Assembly (NCBI GenBank): GCA_902555665.1
Contig: CACDTF010000001.1
Location: 50,308-114,307, forward strand
Direction of reading: 5' to 3'
Length of the DNA: 64,000 nt
DNA from: an uncultured Pelagibacteraceae bacterium
Lineage (GTDB): Bacteria; Pseudomonadota; Alphaproteobacteria; Pelagibacterales; Pelagibacteraceae
Positions within the stretch are counted from its first letter, which is position 1; each line of letters opens with the position of its first letter. Under the pieces are notes generated by a model, which did not search any database, was not told where the DNA came from, and worked only from the letters and a program-made list of their open reading frames with translations. Of the stretch, positions 39,811 to 50,497 are shown one piece after another. Made by a program: the position numbers and the translations under genes.

Positions 39811-41685
39811 TTGATCTATAATCTAATTGGATATTATTCATTAATAATAGGATTAATTATTGCATTATTATTATTTTATTTTTCATATATAAATTTTAAT
39901 AATTCAAACACTTTAGATACCAAAATATTATCATTTACATTTTTACAATTATTTTTTGTTGTCATTAGTTTTTTATGTTTGATTTTTTCTTTTGTTATTT
40001 CGGATTTTAGTAATGAAACAGTATTTAATAATTCTCACACTACCAAACCATTATTTTATAAAATAAGTGGAACTTGGGGAAATCATGAAGGTAGTTTATT
40101 ATTATGGTTACTTGTTTTAACGTTATTTATTTTCTTATTTTTAGTAAGAACTAAAAATCAACCGGTAAAATACAAAATTTTAACTTTAGTTTTTCAACAA
40201 ATAATCATAGTTGGTTTCTTTTTATTTTTAATCAAAACATCAAATCCATTTAATTATATTTTCCCAATACCTAATGAAGGTCTTGGATTAAACCCTATTT
40301 TACAAGACCCTGCTTTAGCAATCCATCCACCTATTTTATATTTAGGCTATGTTGGTTCTTCTATTATTTTTTCATCTGTCTTGGCAGCAACAAGTTTAAA
40401 AATTATATCTACTAGTTGGGCATCACATATAAAAAAATGGATCTTAATTTCGTGGATATTTTTAACTTTAGGAATATTGCTTGGATCGATTTGGGCCTAT
40501 TATGAATTGGGCTGGGGAGGTTTTTGGTTTTGGGATCCAGTTGAGAATGTTTCTTTAATGCCATGGCTTGCATTGACTACTCTTTTACATTGTATTTTAG
40601 TATTAGAAAAAAAATCTATTTTAACTTCATGGGTAATAATTCTTTCTATTGCAACATTTACATTAAGTATGTGTGGAACATTTTTAGTAAGATCAGGAAT
40701 ATTAAATTCGGTTCATACTTTTGCTAATGATCCTGAAAGGGGTTTATTTATTCTTATTTTTTTATTCATTTTGATTTTTTTATCTATTTTAATTTTTTTC
40801 TTTTTTCATAAAGATAATGACAGAAAATCTTATAGTTTTTTTTGGTTGAGCAAAGAAACTTCAATATTAATTAATAACTGGTTCATGATGTATTTTTTAT
40901 CTGTTGTATTAATAGGTACCGTTTATCCAATTTTTTTAGATGTAATTTCTTCTGAAAAAATATCTGTCGGACCACCATTTTATCATAAATTGATAATTCC
41001 ATTTTTAATTCCATTTTTATTTATGATGGCGATTGGTCCAAAATTAAAATGGATTAAATCTCAACTAGAAGATAAGATTTATTTAATTTCTTTTTTGATT
41101 ATCTCAATTTTATTAGCATTTTTATTATTAAAAAATTTTAATCAAAATATTTTAATAAATACAATTTTGATATCGAGTGCGCTTTATTTATTCTTTATTA
41201 CCTTGCGAGATTTTTTTGTAAAAAAATATAAAAATATTTCACAAAATATTGCTCATTTTGGATTTAGTTTATTGATCCTAAGTATCTTGTTTAACAATAT
41301 ATTTGCAAGCGAAATTATAACAAATCTTAAGGTTGGTGAAACTTTTGAAAATTCTAAAACTAAGATAGTTTTTGAAAGTGTTGATCAGAAAAAAGAAAAA
41401 AATTATAATGCTATTATTGCGAATTTTTCTATAAGTAATTTAAATGGTGAAGAGGATAGATTTTCGCCAGAGCTGAGAATTTATAATCAACCTGTCATTG
41501 CTACAAGTGAAGCTGATATTAAAACAACACTTATGTCAGATAAATTTATTGTAATTAATCTGGTTCAAAATCAAGATTTTTTTAACGTAAGATACCAAGT
41601 TAAACCATTTATGTTATGGATCTGGTTATCAGTAATTCTAATATCTTTTGCTGGCATTGTTAGCTTTTTACAAAAAAGATCATGA
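39811..41685 (+). CDS. ccmF: Heme lyase CcmF
   Basis: TTG start; WGNHEGSLLLW; GWGGFWFWDPVENVSLMPWL. Confidence 0.96.
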   Translation: MIYNLIGYYSLIIGLIIALLLFYFSYINFNNSNTLDTKILSFTFLQLFFVVISFLCLIFSFVISDFSNETVFNNSHTTKPLFYKISGTWGNHEGSLLLWLLVLTLFIFLFLVRTKNQPVKYKILTLVFQQIIIVGFFLFLIKTSNPFNYIFPIPNEGLGLNPILQDPALAIHPPILYLGYVGSSIIFSSVLAATSLKIISTSWASHIKKWILISWIFLTLGILLGSIWAYYELGWGGFWFWDPVENVSLMPWLALTTLLHCILVLEKKSILTSWVIILSIATFTLSMCGTFLVRSGILNSVHTFANDPERGLFILIFLFILIFLSILIFFFFHKDNDRKSYSFFWLSKETSILINNWFMMYFLSVVLIGTVYPIFLDVISSEKISVGPPFYHKLIIPFLIPFLFMMAIGPKLKWIKSQLEDKIYLISFLIISILLAFLLLKNFNQNILINTILISSALYLFFITLRDFFVKKYKNISQNIAHFGFSLLILSILFNNIFASEIITNLKVGETFENSKTKIVFESVDQKKEKNYNAIIANFSISNLNGEEDRFSPELRIYNQPVIATSEADIKTTLMSDKFIVINLVQNQDFFNVRYQVKPFMLWIWLSVILISFAGIVSFLQKRS

Positions 41686-42200
41686 AAAATAAAATATTAC
41701 CTTTTTCAGTTATTATTATTTTTGGAATAATATTTCTTATTTTTTACAAAGGTTTAGAAGAATCAAAAATATACACTCCAGATGTTAATACAAAAAAAGA
41801 GATACCGGCGTTTAATACCAAAGAATTTTTTTCTGGAGAAAATGTGAAATCATCAAGTATCTTTGAGTTAGATAAGGTTTATTTATTAAATATTTGGTCA
41901 TCTTGGTGTGTACCATGTCGACAAGAGCATCCTCTTTTGATGAATTTAAATTTAGAGAATAAATTAAATATTATTGGGATGAATTATAAAGATAATTTAA
42001 AAAATGCAGAAAATTTTTTAAAAGAACTAGGAAACCCTTATAAAGAAATCTTTATTGATTTAGATGGTACAATTGCAATTGAGTGGGGAGCATATGGTGT
42101 TCCTGAATCATTTTTAATTTATAATAATGAAATTATTAAAAAATATATTGGACCTCTTAATCAAGAATTACTTGATGAAATTAATTTATTGATAAAATGA
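41682..42200 (+). CDS. ccmG: Thiol:disulfide interchange protein DsbE/CcmG
   Basis: Thioredoxin motif NIWSSWCVPCRQEHP; YGVPESFLI. Confidence 0.95.
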   Translation: MKNKILPFSVIIIFGIIFLIFYKGLEESKIYTPDVNTKKEIPAFNTKEFFSGENVKSSSIFELDKVYLLNIWSSWCVPCRQEHPLLMNLNLENKLNIIGMNYKDNLKNAENFLKELGNPYKEIFIDLDGTIAIEWGAYGVPESFLIYNNEIIKKYIGPLNQELLDEINLLIK

Positions 42201-42559
42201 AATTTCTTAAATTTTTTTTAATCGTTATGATATTATTTCCTATAAGCAGTGTTAATGCTGAGGAGAACGATAAAAGAAATAAAATAACTAAAAATTTACG
42301 ATGTCTTATATGTCAAGGTCAATCGGTTTACGATTCAGACTCTGAATTTGCAAACAGTTTAAAAATTGTAGTTGATAAAAAGCTTCAAGAAGGTCTTTCT
42401 GAAGATCAAATTTATGAATATTTTAAAACTAAATATGGAGAATGGATACTTTACGATCCTGGTTTAAATAAAAACACATATATTCTTTGGTTATTGCCAA
42501 TATTGATATTTTTAATTGGAGGTGCAATAATCTACAAAACCTTTATAGTTAAAAAATAA
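42197..42559 (+). CDS. ccmH: Cytochrome c maturation protein CcmH (short form)
   Basis: LRCLICQGQSVYDSDSEFA (LRCxxCQ). Confidence 0.95.
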   Translation: MKFLKFFLIVMILFPISSVNAEENDKRNKITKNLRCLICQGQSVYDSDSEFANSLKIVVDKKLQEGLSEDQIYEYFKTKYGEWILYDPGLNKNTYILWLLPILIFLIGGAIIYKTFIVKK

Positions 42560-42570
42560 ATTAATTAGTG

Positions 42571-43083
42571 ATGAATTTAAAAAAATTTTTAATTAATCTG
42601 TTAATTATCACATTCGCATTTTCTTCGATTGCAGAGGAAAAAGTTTTAAAAGATCAAAATACAGAATTAAGTGTTTACACTGGAATGTTTGATTTTAGTG
42701 ATGATGGAAAAAAATCAACTTTAATTGGTTTTCAACATCAAAATGAAAATTTAAATAGAGATACCCTTTTAGGAAATCTTTCTCCTATAACTGGATTTTT
42801 ATTTACAGCTGATAATGCAGGATATTTTTATACAGGTGTTCAAGCTCAATATAAATTAGGAGCATTAAATTTAACACCAAGTTTTACACCGGGAATATAT
42901 CATGAGGGAGATGGTAAAGACTTAGGCCATTTAATTGAATTTAAAAGTGAGTTACAAATTTCACTTGATCTGTCAAAAACAAGTGAATTAGGTTTTTCCT
43001 ACAATCATATATCTAATGCAAGTCTAGGAGATAAAAATCCTGGGGCAAATAGTTATATGTTTAATTTCTTCAAAAACTTTTAA
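42571..43083 (+). CDS. Acyloxyacyl hydrolase / PagL-like lipid A 3-O-deacylase
   Basis: Signal peptide, beta-barrel pattern, ending FSYNHISNASLGDKNPGANSYMFNFF. Confidence 0.75.
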   Translation: MNLKKFLINLLIITFAFSSIAEEKVLKDQNTELSVYTGMFDFSDDGKKSTLIGFQHQNENLNRDTLLGNLSPITGFLFTADNAGYFYTGVQAQYKLGALNLTPSFTPGIYHEGDGKDLGHLIEFKSELQISLDLSKTSELGFSYNHISNASLGDKNPGANSYMFNFFKNF

Positions 43084-43095
43084 TAAAGATACACC

Positions 43096-44247
43096 ATGAA
43101 TATCAATGACTGTTATAATTTTGAAGATTTTAGAAAATTAGCAAAAAAGAAATTACCCGCTCCTATTTTTCATTATATTGATGGTGGAGCAGATGATGAA
43201 GTCACTTTAAATAGAAATACAGATGCTTTTAATGATTGTGATTTAGTTCCTAATATTCTTAATAGTGTTGGTGAACCAGATTTGTCTACCACTGTCTTTG
43301 GTAGAAAAATTAGCATGCCTTTATTTTTGTCTCCTACGGCAATGCAAAGTTTGTATGATCCTGAGGGTGACAAGGCTTCTGCTAGAGCTGCAGAGAAGTT
43401 TGATACAATTTACAGCATGTCCACAATGGCTTCCTTTTCTATTGAAGAGGTTGCAAATATTTCTAGTGGGCCAAAACTTTTTCAACTTTATATTCATAAA
43501 GATAAATCAATTACTGATGATTTAATCGAAAGATGTAGTAGAGCTAATTTTGATGGAATGTGTATTACTGTTGATACACTTGTTGCTGGAAATAGAGAAA
43601 GAGATCATAGAACTGGATTTACGACACCACCTAAATTTACTTTGGATAGTTTATTGAGTTTTGCAATGAGACCAGGATGGGTTTTCAAATACTTTACAAA
43701 TAAAAAATTTGAATTAGCAAACATTAAAAATAAAACTGATAAAGGCACCAATATAGCAAAATCGGTTATGGATTATATTAATGAACAATATGATCCAGCA
43801 ATGAATTGGAAAGATGCAGAATATTGTATTAAAAAATGGAATAAGCCTTTGGCATTAAAAGGTGTAATGTCAGTAGAAGATGCTAAAAGAGCAATGGATA
43901 TTGGTTGTACAGCAATTATGATTTCAAATCATGGAGGAAGACAACTTGATGGATCAAGATCTCCATTTGATCAAGTTAAAGCAATTTCAGATGCAGTTGG
44001 TGATAAATTAGAAATTATTCTTGATGGTGGTGTAAGAAGAGGAACACATGTTCTTAAAGCTTTAGCCGCAGGAGCAACAGCTTGTAGTTTTGGAAAAGCA
44101 TTTCTTTTTAGTTTAGGTGCTGGTGGACAAAAAGGTGTTGAAAGACTTTTAGAAAATATGCAAAAAGAAATTAGAAGAAATATGATTTTAATGGGCTGTA
44201 AGTCTGTTAAAGACCTTGATGCGTCAAAAATAATATATAGAGACTAA
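43096..44247 (+). CDS. FMN-dependent alpha-hydroxy-acid oxidase/dehydrogenase (LldD-like)
   Basis: HYIDGGADDEVTLNRN; ISNHGGRQLDGSRSP; LDGGVRRGTHVLKAL. Confidence 0.94.
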   Translation: MNINDCYNFEDFRKLAKKKLPAPIFHYIDGGADDEVTLNRNTDAFNDCDLVPNILNSVGEPDLSTTVFGRKISMPLFLSPTAMQSLYDPEGDKASARAAEKFDTIYSMSTMASFSIEEVANISSGPKLFQLYIHKDKSITDDLIERCSRANFDGMCITVDTLVAGNRERDHRTGFTTPPKFTLDSLLSFAMRPGWVFKYFTNKKFELANIKNKTDKGTNIAKSVMDYINEQYDPAMNWKDAEYCIKKWNKPLALKGVMSVEDAKRAMDIGCTAIMISNHGGRQLDGSRSPFDQVKAISDAVGDKLEIILDGGVRRGTHVLKALAAGATACSFGKAFLFSLGAGGQKGVERLLENMQKEIRRNMILMGCKSVKDLDASKIIYRD

Positions 44248-44350
44248 AATATAAGAATTTTAAGCATTTATTTGATAAATTAAACTTTTAAACTAAATAG
44301 ACAAAAAACTAATTTTCGTTTAGTTTGTCGATTTTAATTTTAAAATTGTT

Positions 44351-45514
44351 ATGGAACTTGCAAAATCTTTAAATAGGCTTGGAACTGAAAGTGCTTTTTC
44401 AGTTTTAGCTGAAGCGAAAAAGCTTGAAGCACAAGGTAAACCTATGATCCATTTAGGTCTTGGTCAACCTGATTTTAAAACTCCTAAGCATGTGGTTGAA
44501 GCAGCAAAAAAAGCATTAGATGATGGCCATCACGGATATGTTCTTTCAAATGGTATTTTAGAATGCAGACAGGCAGTAACTAGATGGATTAAAAAGCGTT
44601 ACAGTGCGGAAGTAGATCCTGAAAGAATTATAATTATGCCAGGTGGAAAACCAACAATGCATTATGCAATACAGTGTTTTGGCGAACCAGGGGCAGAGAT
44701 AATTCATCCCACTCCAGCTTTCCCTATTTATGAGTCTATGATTAATTATACCGGCTCTACCGCAGTGCCTTACGATTTAACTGAAGATAAAGATTTAAAG
44801 TTTAGCGCAGATAAAATTTTATCTTTAATCAATGATAAAACTAGATTGTTAATTTTAATAAATCCAAATAATCCTACAGGAAGTTTTGTAGAAAAATCAG
44901 AAATAGACAAATTGGCTGAGGGTTTAAAAAAACATCCTCATGTGACTATTTTAAGTGATGAAATTTACAGTAGACAAATTTTCGATGATAAGGAAATGCC
45001 AACATTCTTTAATTATCCTGAATTAAGAGAAAGATTAATTGTCTTAGAGGGGTGGAGCAAAGCTTATTCTATGACTGGTTGGAGACTTGGATGGAGTTTT
45101 TGGCCAGAAAATTTAGTTGAGCATGTAAATAAATTATTAATTAATAGTGTCTCATGTGTAAATGCTTCTGCTCAATTTGCAGGTATCGCAGCTTTAGATG
45201 GACCTGATGACTCAATTGATGAGATGATGGAAAAATTTACTTTAAGAAGAAAATTAATTCACGAAGGTTTAAATAGTTTACCAGGTGTAGAATGTAGTTT
45301 ACCTGGTGGAGCGTTTTATGCGTTTCCTAAAGTTATTGGAACTGGAATGGACGGCAGTGAATTTTGTAAAAGAGCTATGCATGAGGCGGGAGTTGCTATA
45401 GTTCCTGGTACAGCTTTTGGAAAAACGTGCAAAGATTACGTTAGATTTAGCTTCGCAGCCTCTCGAGATAACATTTCTAACGCATTGGAAAATATCAAAA
45501 AAATGTTAGGCTAA
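44351..45514 (+). CDS. PLP-dependent class I/II aminotransferase
   Basis: HLGLGQPDFKTP; NPNNPTGSFV; SKAYSMTGWRLGW. Confidence 0.93.
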   Translation: MELAKSLNRLGTESAFSVLAEAKKLEAQGKPMIHLGLGQPDFKTPKHVVEAAKKALDDGHHGYVLSNGILECRQAVTRWIKKRYSAEVDPERIIIMPGGKPTMHYAIQCFGEPGAEIIHPTPAFPIYESMINYTGSTAVPYDLTEDKDLKFSADKILSLINDKTRLLILINPNNPTGSFVEKSEIDKLAEGLKKHPHVTILSDEIYSRQIFDDKEMPTFFNYPELRERLIVLEGWSKAYSMTGWRLGWSFWPENLVEHVNKLLINSVSCVNASAQFAGIAALDGPDDSIDEMMEKFTLRRKLIHEGLNSLPGVECSLPGGAFYAFPKVIGTGMDGSEFCKRAMHEAGVAIVPGTAFGKTCKDYVRFSFAASRDNISNALENIKKMLG

Positions 45515-45517
45515 GCT

Positions 45518-47014
45518 ATGTCTGAAATAGCTTTACCAAAAATTGACAGTTCTATTTTAAATAGAAAAAGTGAAATAGTAAAAAAACTTTCAAAGTTAAC
45601 TAACATAGAAAATGTATTGAGTGAGGCTGATGAATTAAGACCATATGAAACTGATGCTTTATCAGTTTATACGCAAACACCATTAGCCGTAGTACTTCCA
45701 GAAAACACAGAAGAAGTAAGTGAGATATTAAAATTTTGTCATAGTGAAAATATTAAAGTTGTACCAAGAGGCGCAGGCACAGGATTGTCTGGTGGAGCAT
45801 TACCTCTTCAAGACGCTATTCTTCTTGGGTTAGGAAAATTTAATAAAATTTTAGAAATTGATTATGAAAATAAATGTGTTGTGACTCAGCCAGGAGTTAC
45901 AAATCTAGGCATTACTCATGCAGTTCAACACAAAGGATTTTATTATGCTCCAGACCCTTCAAGCCAGTTAGCATGTTCTATAGGTGGAAATGTTGCTGAA
46001 AATTCTGGTGGAGTTCACTCATTAAAGTATGGAACGACTACAAACAATATTTTAGGTGTACAAATGGTAATGATGGATGGAACTATTTGTAGATTTGGAG
46101 GCAAATCGTTTGATCAAGAGGGATATGATCTTATGGGTTTAATTTGTGGTTCAGAAGGTCTACTGGGGGTTGTCACCGAAGTTACAGTTAAAATTTTAAG
46201 AACACCTGAAGTAGTAAGAGCGGCTTTGATAGGTTTTCCATCTATTAAAGAAGGTGGAGATGCAGCCTCAGAAATTATTTCAAGTGGAATAGTTCCAGCA
46301 GGAATGGAAATAATGGATAAGGCTTTAATTGAGGCAACAGATAATTTTAGTAAAGCGGGATATCCACGAGATGCAGAATTATTATTAATAGTGGAACTTG
46401 ATGGTACAGCATCAGAGGTTAATGAGTTAATTAAAAAAGTAGAGACAATCTGTAAAAAAAATAATTGCTCTAGTCTTAAACTTAGCAATAGTGAGAAAGA
46501 AAGACTTTCATTCTGGGCTGGGAGAAAAGCAGCTTTTCCAGCGTGCGGAGCTATGGCACCTGATTATTATTGTATGGATGGTTCTATTCCCAGAGGCAAG
46601 CTTGCCGAAGCATTATTAGAAATAAAAAAATTATCTGAAAAATATGAATTACCGGTGGCAAATTGTTTTCACGCAGGTGATGGAAATTTACATCCACTTA
46701 TTATGTTTGATGGAAATGATAAAGAACAACTTAGAAAAACTGAAGAGTTTGGTTCAGAAATATTAAAAACATGTGTGAGACTTGGTGGAGTAATTACAGG
46801 AGAGCATGGTGTTGGTATAGAAAAGCGAGAACTTATGTGTGAAATGTTTAATGATAACGATATTCAACAACAATTGAGTATCAAAAAATCATTAGATGAA
46901 AAAAATTTATTAAATCCTGGAAAAGTTTATCCTATACTTAGAAAATGTGCAGAGGAAGGAAGGGTTCATGTCCACAAAAATAAAGATAAATTCCCAGATC
47001 TTCCAAGATTCTAA
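45518..47014 (+). CDS. glcD: Glycolate oxidase subunit GlcD
   Basis: VPRGAGTGLSGGALPL; GGNVAENSGGVHSLKYGTT; HAGDGNLHPL; ITGEHGVGIEKRE. Confidence 0.93.
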   Translation: MSEIALPKIDSSILNRKSEIVKKLSKLTNIENVLSEADELRPYETDALSVYTQTPLAVVLPENTEEVSEILKFCHSENIKVVPRGAGTGLSGGALPLQDAILLGLGKFNKILEIDYENKCVVTQPGVTNLGITHAVQHKGFYYAPDPSSQLACSIGGNVAENSGGVHSLKYGTTTNNILGVQMVMMDGTICRFGGKSFDQEGYDLMGLICGSEGLLGVVTEVTVKILRTPEVVRAALIGFPSIKEGGDAASEIISSGIVPAGMEIMDKALIEATDNFSKAGYPRDAELLLIVELDGTASEVNELIKKVETICKKNNCSSLKLSNSEKERLSFWAGRKAAFPACGAMAPDYYCMDGSIPRGKLAEALLEIKKLSEKYELPVANCFHAGDGNLHPLIMFDGNDKEQLRKTEEFGSEILKTCVRLGGVITGEHGVGIEKRELMCEMFNDNDIQQQLSIKKSLDEKNLLNPGKVYPILRKCAEEGRVHVHKNKDKFPDLPRF

Positions 47015-48248
47015 TAACATCTACTATCCCAAAGATGAGACAGAAGTTTCAGATTTAATTAGGGAACTATATAAACAAGATTCTCCAACAGAAATTATCG
47101 GTAACAATTCAAAAAGTTTCATTGGAAATAAAACGCAGTCAGCTAATACTACGTCTTTGGCTAAAATCTCAGGTATTATCGATTATAGACCTGAAGAATT
47201 GTATATCAAAGTTAAAGCCTGTACACCAATCAATGAAATCGAGCAGGTCTTAAGAGAAAATAATCAAGAGCTAGCTTTTGAACCAATAGACTTTGGGTAT
47301 ATTAAAGAAGGTAAGTCAAATAAAGGGACAATAGCAGGATACTTATCTTGCAACTATGCAGGTTCACGAAGATTTAAAGTTGGTAGTGTGAGAGATCATG
47401 TCCTAGGTTTTAAGGGAGTTAATGGAAAAGGAGATATAATTAAATCAGGAGGTACTGTTGTAAAAAATGTTACGGGTTATGATTTATCAAAACTAATTGC
47501 AGGCTCATTTGGTACTCTTGTTGCTTTAACCGAAATTACGTTAAAGGTGCTACCTAAGAAAGATTCTTCTAAAACTGTAATAATTTATCCTAGTAATTTC
47601 CAACAAATTTATGATTTTTTTAATAAACTATCTAGCTCAAGTAGCGAAATTTCTGGCGCCGTTTTTATTCCTGAACAATCAAAGGATAAAGATTTTGTTA
47701 CTAAAAAAAATTCTGTTTTTAAGTTTAATGATCTTAAATCAAATGTTTCATTTATAGCATTTAGAGTCGAAGGGGACAAAATTTCAATTGAAGAAAAAAT
47801 TAACAATTTAAAAAACGAACTTGAATTAAATAATTCAGATATCTCTACCCTTGATGTTCATCAATCAGAACCATTTTGGAAAAAAGTAAATAATTTAGAG
47901 GTATTTGAAAAGACTCAACATAATTTAATACGAATGGTGATACCACCTGCAAATGTTTCAAAACTATGCAAATATTTAGAAAACAACCATAACTATTTTG
48001 TTGATTGGTGTGGGTCGTTATTCTGGATTGAAGTTAATAGTAAAAAAGAAGAAAAGATTAAAGACCTAAAAAAAATGGCAAAAGATTTTGGAGGTTATTT
48101 GACAGTAATTAAAACTTCATCAGAATATGATTACGGAGAAGCTATTTTTACTGTTGATAAAGTACGTTTAATCATTTCTGAAAAAGTAAAACAAAGTTTT
48201 GATCCTAAAAGAATTTTAAATCCAGGAAAAATGTATAGAGGAGTTTAA
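46968..48248 (+). CDS. glcE: Glycolate oxidase subunit GlcE
   Basis: FAD-binding pattern GTIAGYLSCNYAGSRRFKVGSVRDHVLGF; ATG at 46968 preferred over upstream GTG 46947. Confidence 0.9.
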   Translation: MSTKIKINSQIFQDSNNIYYPKDETEVSDLIRELYKQDSPTEIIGNNSKSFIGNKTQSANTTSLAKISGIIDYRPEELYIKVKACTPINEIEQVLRENNQELAFEPIDFGYIKEGKSNKGTIAGYLSCNYAGSRRFKVGSVRDHVLGFKGVNGKGDIIKSGGTVVKNVTGYDLSKLIAGSFGTLVALTEITLKVLPKKDSSKTVIIYPSNFQQIYDFFNKLSSSSSEISGAVFIPEQSKDKDFVTKKNSVFKFNDLKSNVSFIAFRVEGDKISIEEKINNLKNELELNNSDISTLDVHQSEPFWKKVNNLEVFEKTQHNLIRMVIPPANVSKLCKYLENNHNYFVDWCGSLFWIEVNSKKEEKIKDLKKMAKDFGGYLTVIKTSSEYDYGEAIFTVDKVRLIISEKVKQSFDPKRILNPGKMYRGV

Positions 48249-49537
48249 TGCAAACAAAATTTACAGAAGAACAGCTTAGAGATCCTGACAATTTTGCAAA
48301 CGAAAAAGTTTTTAAAAAGTGTGTGCATTGTGGAATGTGTAATGCTACATGTCCTACGCATCAACTTCTAGGTGACGAGTTAGATGGTCCTAGAGGACGT
48401 ATTTATCTTATTAAAGATATGTTAGAAAATAATAGGAAACCAACTGAGAAGGTTGTAAAGCATATCGATCGATGCCTCTCATGTTACAGCTGTATGACTA
48501 CTTGTCCTGCAGGAGTAAATTACATGCATATAATTGATCATGGAAAAAAATATATCGAAAAAAATTATCAAAGATCTTTCTTTGACAAACTAATAAGGTA
48601 TTTTTTATCCATCACTCTTCCAAATACAAAAGTTTTTCGATTATCAAGTTTATTAGTAAAATTATCAAAGCCATTCAAATTCTTAATGCCATCGAAAATT
48701 AAAGATATGATTGAATTAATGCCTACAAATTTTCCTAAAAAAAGCTTACCAATAAAAGAAGTTTACAAATCCTCCACTAAAAAAAGAATTGCTAGAGTTG
48801 CTCTTTTAACAGGATGTGTACAAAAAGAAATATCTCCTCAAATTAATGAAGCAACAATAAGGCTATTAAATAGACACGGTGTAGAGGTAGTTGTTCCAAA
48901 AAAAATTCGTTGTTGTGGATCTTTAAATCATCATCTTGGAAAAGAGGAGGATGCGCATCAAGATTTTAAAAATAATATAAACACTTGGTATGAGGAGCAT
49001 CAAAAAGGAAATTTGGATGCAATTTTATCAAATACTTCTGGTTGTGGAACAACCATGAAAGATTACGGATTTATTTTTCGTGAAGATAAAGAGCTAAGTA
49101 AAAAAGCCAAAGTAATATCAGAACTTACAAAAGATATATCAGAATATATTTTTGAAAGTTTGAAACTTGATATTCAAGATAAAGGAAAAAAATATAAGGT
49201 TGCTTATCACTCTGCATGCTCAATGCAGCATGGTCAAAAGGTTCATTCACAGCCAGTTTCATTACTTGAGAAAACAAATAATGAAATTATGGAAATTCCA
49301 GAAGGACATATATGTTGTGGTTCAGCTGGAACATACAACATTTTGCAATCAAAAATTGCAAAACAATTATTAAAGAAAAAAGTAAATAATATTGAAAGTT
49401 TAAATCCAGATTTTATTTCTACAGGAAATATTGGTTGTATTACACAAATTGCTCATGGTACTAAAGTTCCAATATTACATACAATTGAAGTTTTAGATTG
49501 GTACACTGGAGGACCAAAACCTGAAATATTAAAATAA
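48248..49537 (+). CDS. glcF: Glycolate oxidase Fe-S subunit GlcF
   Basis: Two 4Fe-4S motifs (CVHCGMCNATCP, CLSCYSCMTTCP) and CCG motifs. Confidence 0.94.
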   Translation: MQTKFTEEQLRDPDNFANEKVFKKCVHCGMCNATCPTHQLLGDELDGPRGRIYLIKDMLENNRKPTEKVVKHIDRCLSCYSCMTTCPAGVNYMHIIDHGKKYIEKNYQRSFFDKLIRYFLSITLPNTKVFRLSSLLVKLSKPFKFLMPSKIKDMIELMPTNFPKKSLPIKEVYKSSTKKRIARVALLTGCVQKEISPQINEATIRLLNRHGVEVVVPKKIRCCGSLNHHLGKEEDAHQDFKNNINTWYEEHQKGNLDAILSNTSGCGTTMKDYGFIFREDKELSKKAKVISELTKDISEYIFESLKLDIQDKGKKYKVAYHSACSMQHGQKVHSQPVSLLEKTNNEIMEIPEGHICCGSAGTYNILQSKIAKQLLKKKVNNIESLNPDFISTGNIGCITQIAHGTKVPILHTIEVLDWYTGGPKPEILK

Positions 49538-49542
49538 CAATT

Positions 49543-50496
49543 ATGAAAAAAGTTTTAATTACAAGACGTTTAATTAGAGAAAGTGAAGATAAAGCATCTA
49601 AATTATTTGATGCTAAATTTAATACTAATGATGAACTTTATTCACAAAAAAAAATAATTGAAATGAGTGAAGGATTTGATGGGATATTATCGTCATTAAC
49701 TGAAAAATTAGATGCAGAAACAATTAATCAATTACCAGACTCAGTAAAAATTATTTCAAATTTTGCAGTTGGATTTGGAAACATTGATTTAGAAGCAGCA
49801 AAGAATAGAGGTATAGCAGTAACAAATACTCCAGAAGTTTTATCAGATGCTACAGCAGAAATCGGAATTTTACTAATTTTAGGAGCGTGCAGAAGAGCTT
49901 CCGAAGGAATAGAGTCTGCAAAAGAAGGTGGATGGAAGTGGTCTGCTGATTATTTAATTGGGAAACAATTAACAGGAACAAGATTAGGAATTTTAGGTAT
50001 GGGTCGTATTGGCCAAAAAATTGCAAAAATTGCAAAATCTTTAGGTATGGTTATTCATTACCATAATCGCTCAAAATTAAGTGAAGATAAAGAACAAGGT
50101 GCAACATATCATGACAGCATAAAAAGTCTTTTTTCAGTCTCAGATGTTTTATCAATTTGTTGTCCAGCCACAAAAGAAACAGAGAACTTGATAAATAAAG
50201 AGACTGTTGAGTATTTTCCTAAAGGTGCTGTGATAACTAATGTTGCAAGAGGTGATATAGTTGATGATGAGGCTTTAATTGATGCATTGAATAGAAGAAA
50301 AATTTATGCAGCAGGATTAGATGTTTATAAAAATGAGCCAAATCTAAATGCTGGTTATTTAAAAATTCCAAGTGCTTTTGTTTTACCTCATTTGGGGAGT
50401 GCAACAAAAGATACAAGAATTGCAATGGGAAATTTAGCAATTGATAATTTAGATGAGTTTTTTAGAACTGGAAATTGTATTAATAAAGTAAATTAA
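49543..50496 (+). CDS. D-2-hydroxyacid dehydrogenase (glyoxylate/hydroxypyruvate reductase-like)
   Basis: LGILGMGRIGQKIAKIAKSLGM; ITNVARGDIVDDEAL; LPHLGSATKDTR. Confidence 0.92.
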   Translation: MKKVLITRRLIRESEDKASKLFDAKFNTNDELYSQKKIIEMSEGFDGILSSLTEKLDAETINQLPDSVKIISNFAVGFGNIDLEAAKNRGIAVTNTPEVLSDATAEIGILLILGACRRASEGIESAKEGGWKWSADYLIGKQLTGTRLGILGMGRIGQKIAKIAKSLGMVIHYHNRSKLSEDKEQGATYHDSIKSLFSVSDVLSICCPATKETENLINKETVEYFPKGAVITNVARGDIVDDEALIDALNRRKIYAAGLDVYKNEPNLNAGYLKIPSAFVLPHLGSATKDTRIAMGNLAIDNLDEFFRTGNCINKVN

Positions 50497-50497
50497 A

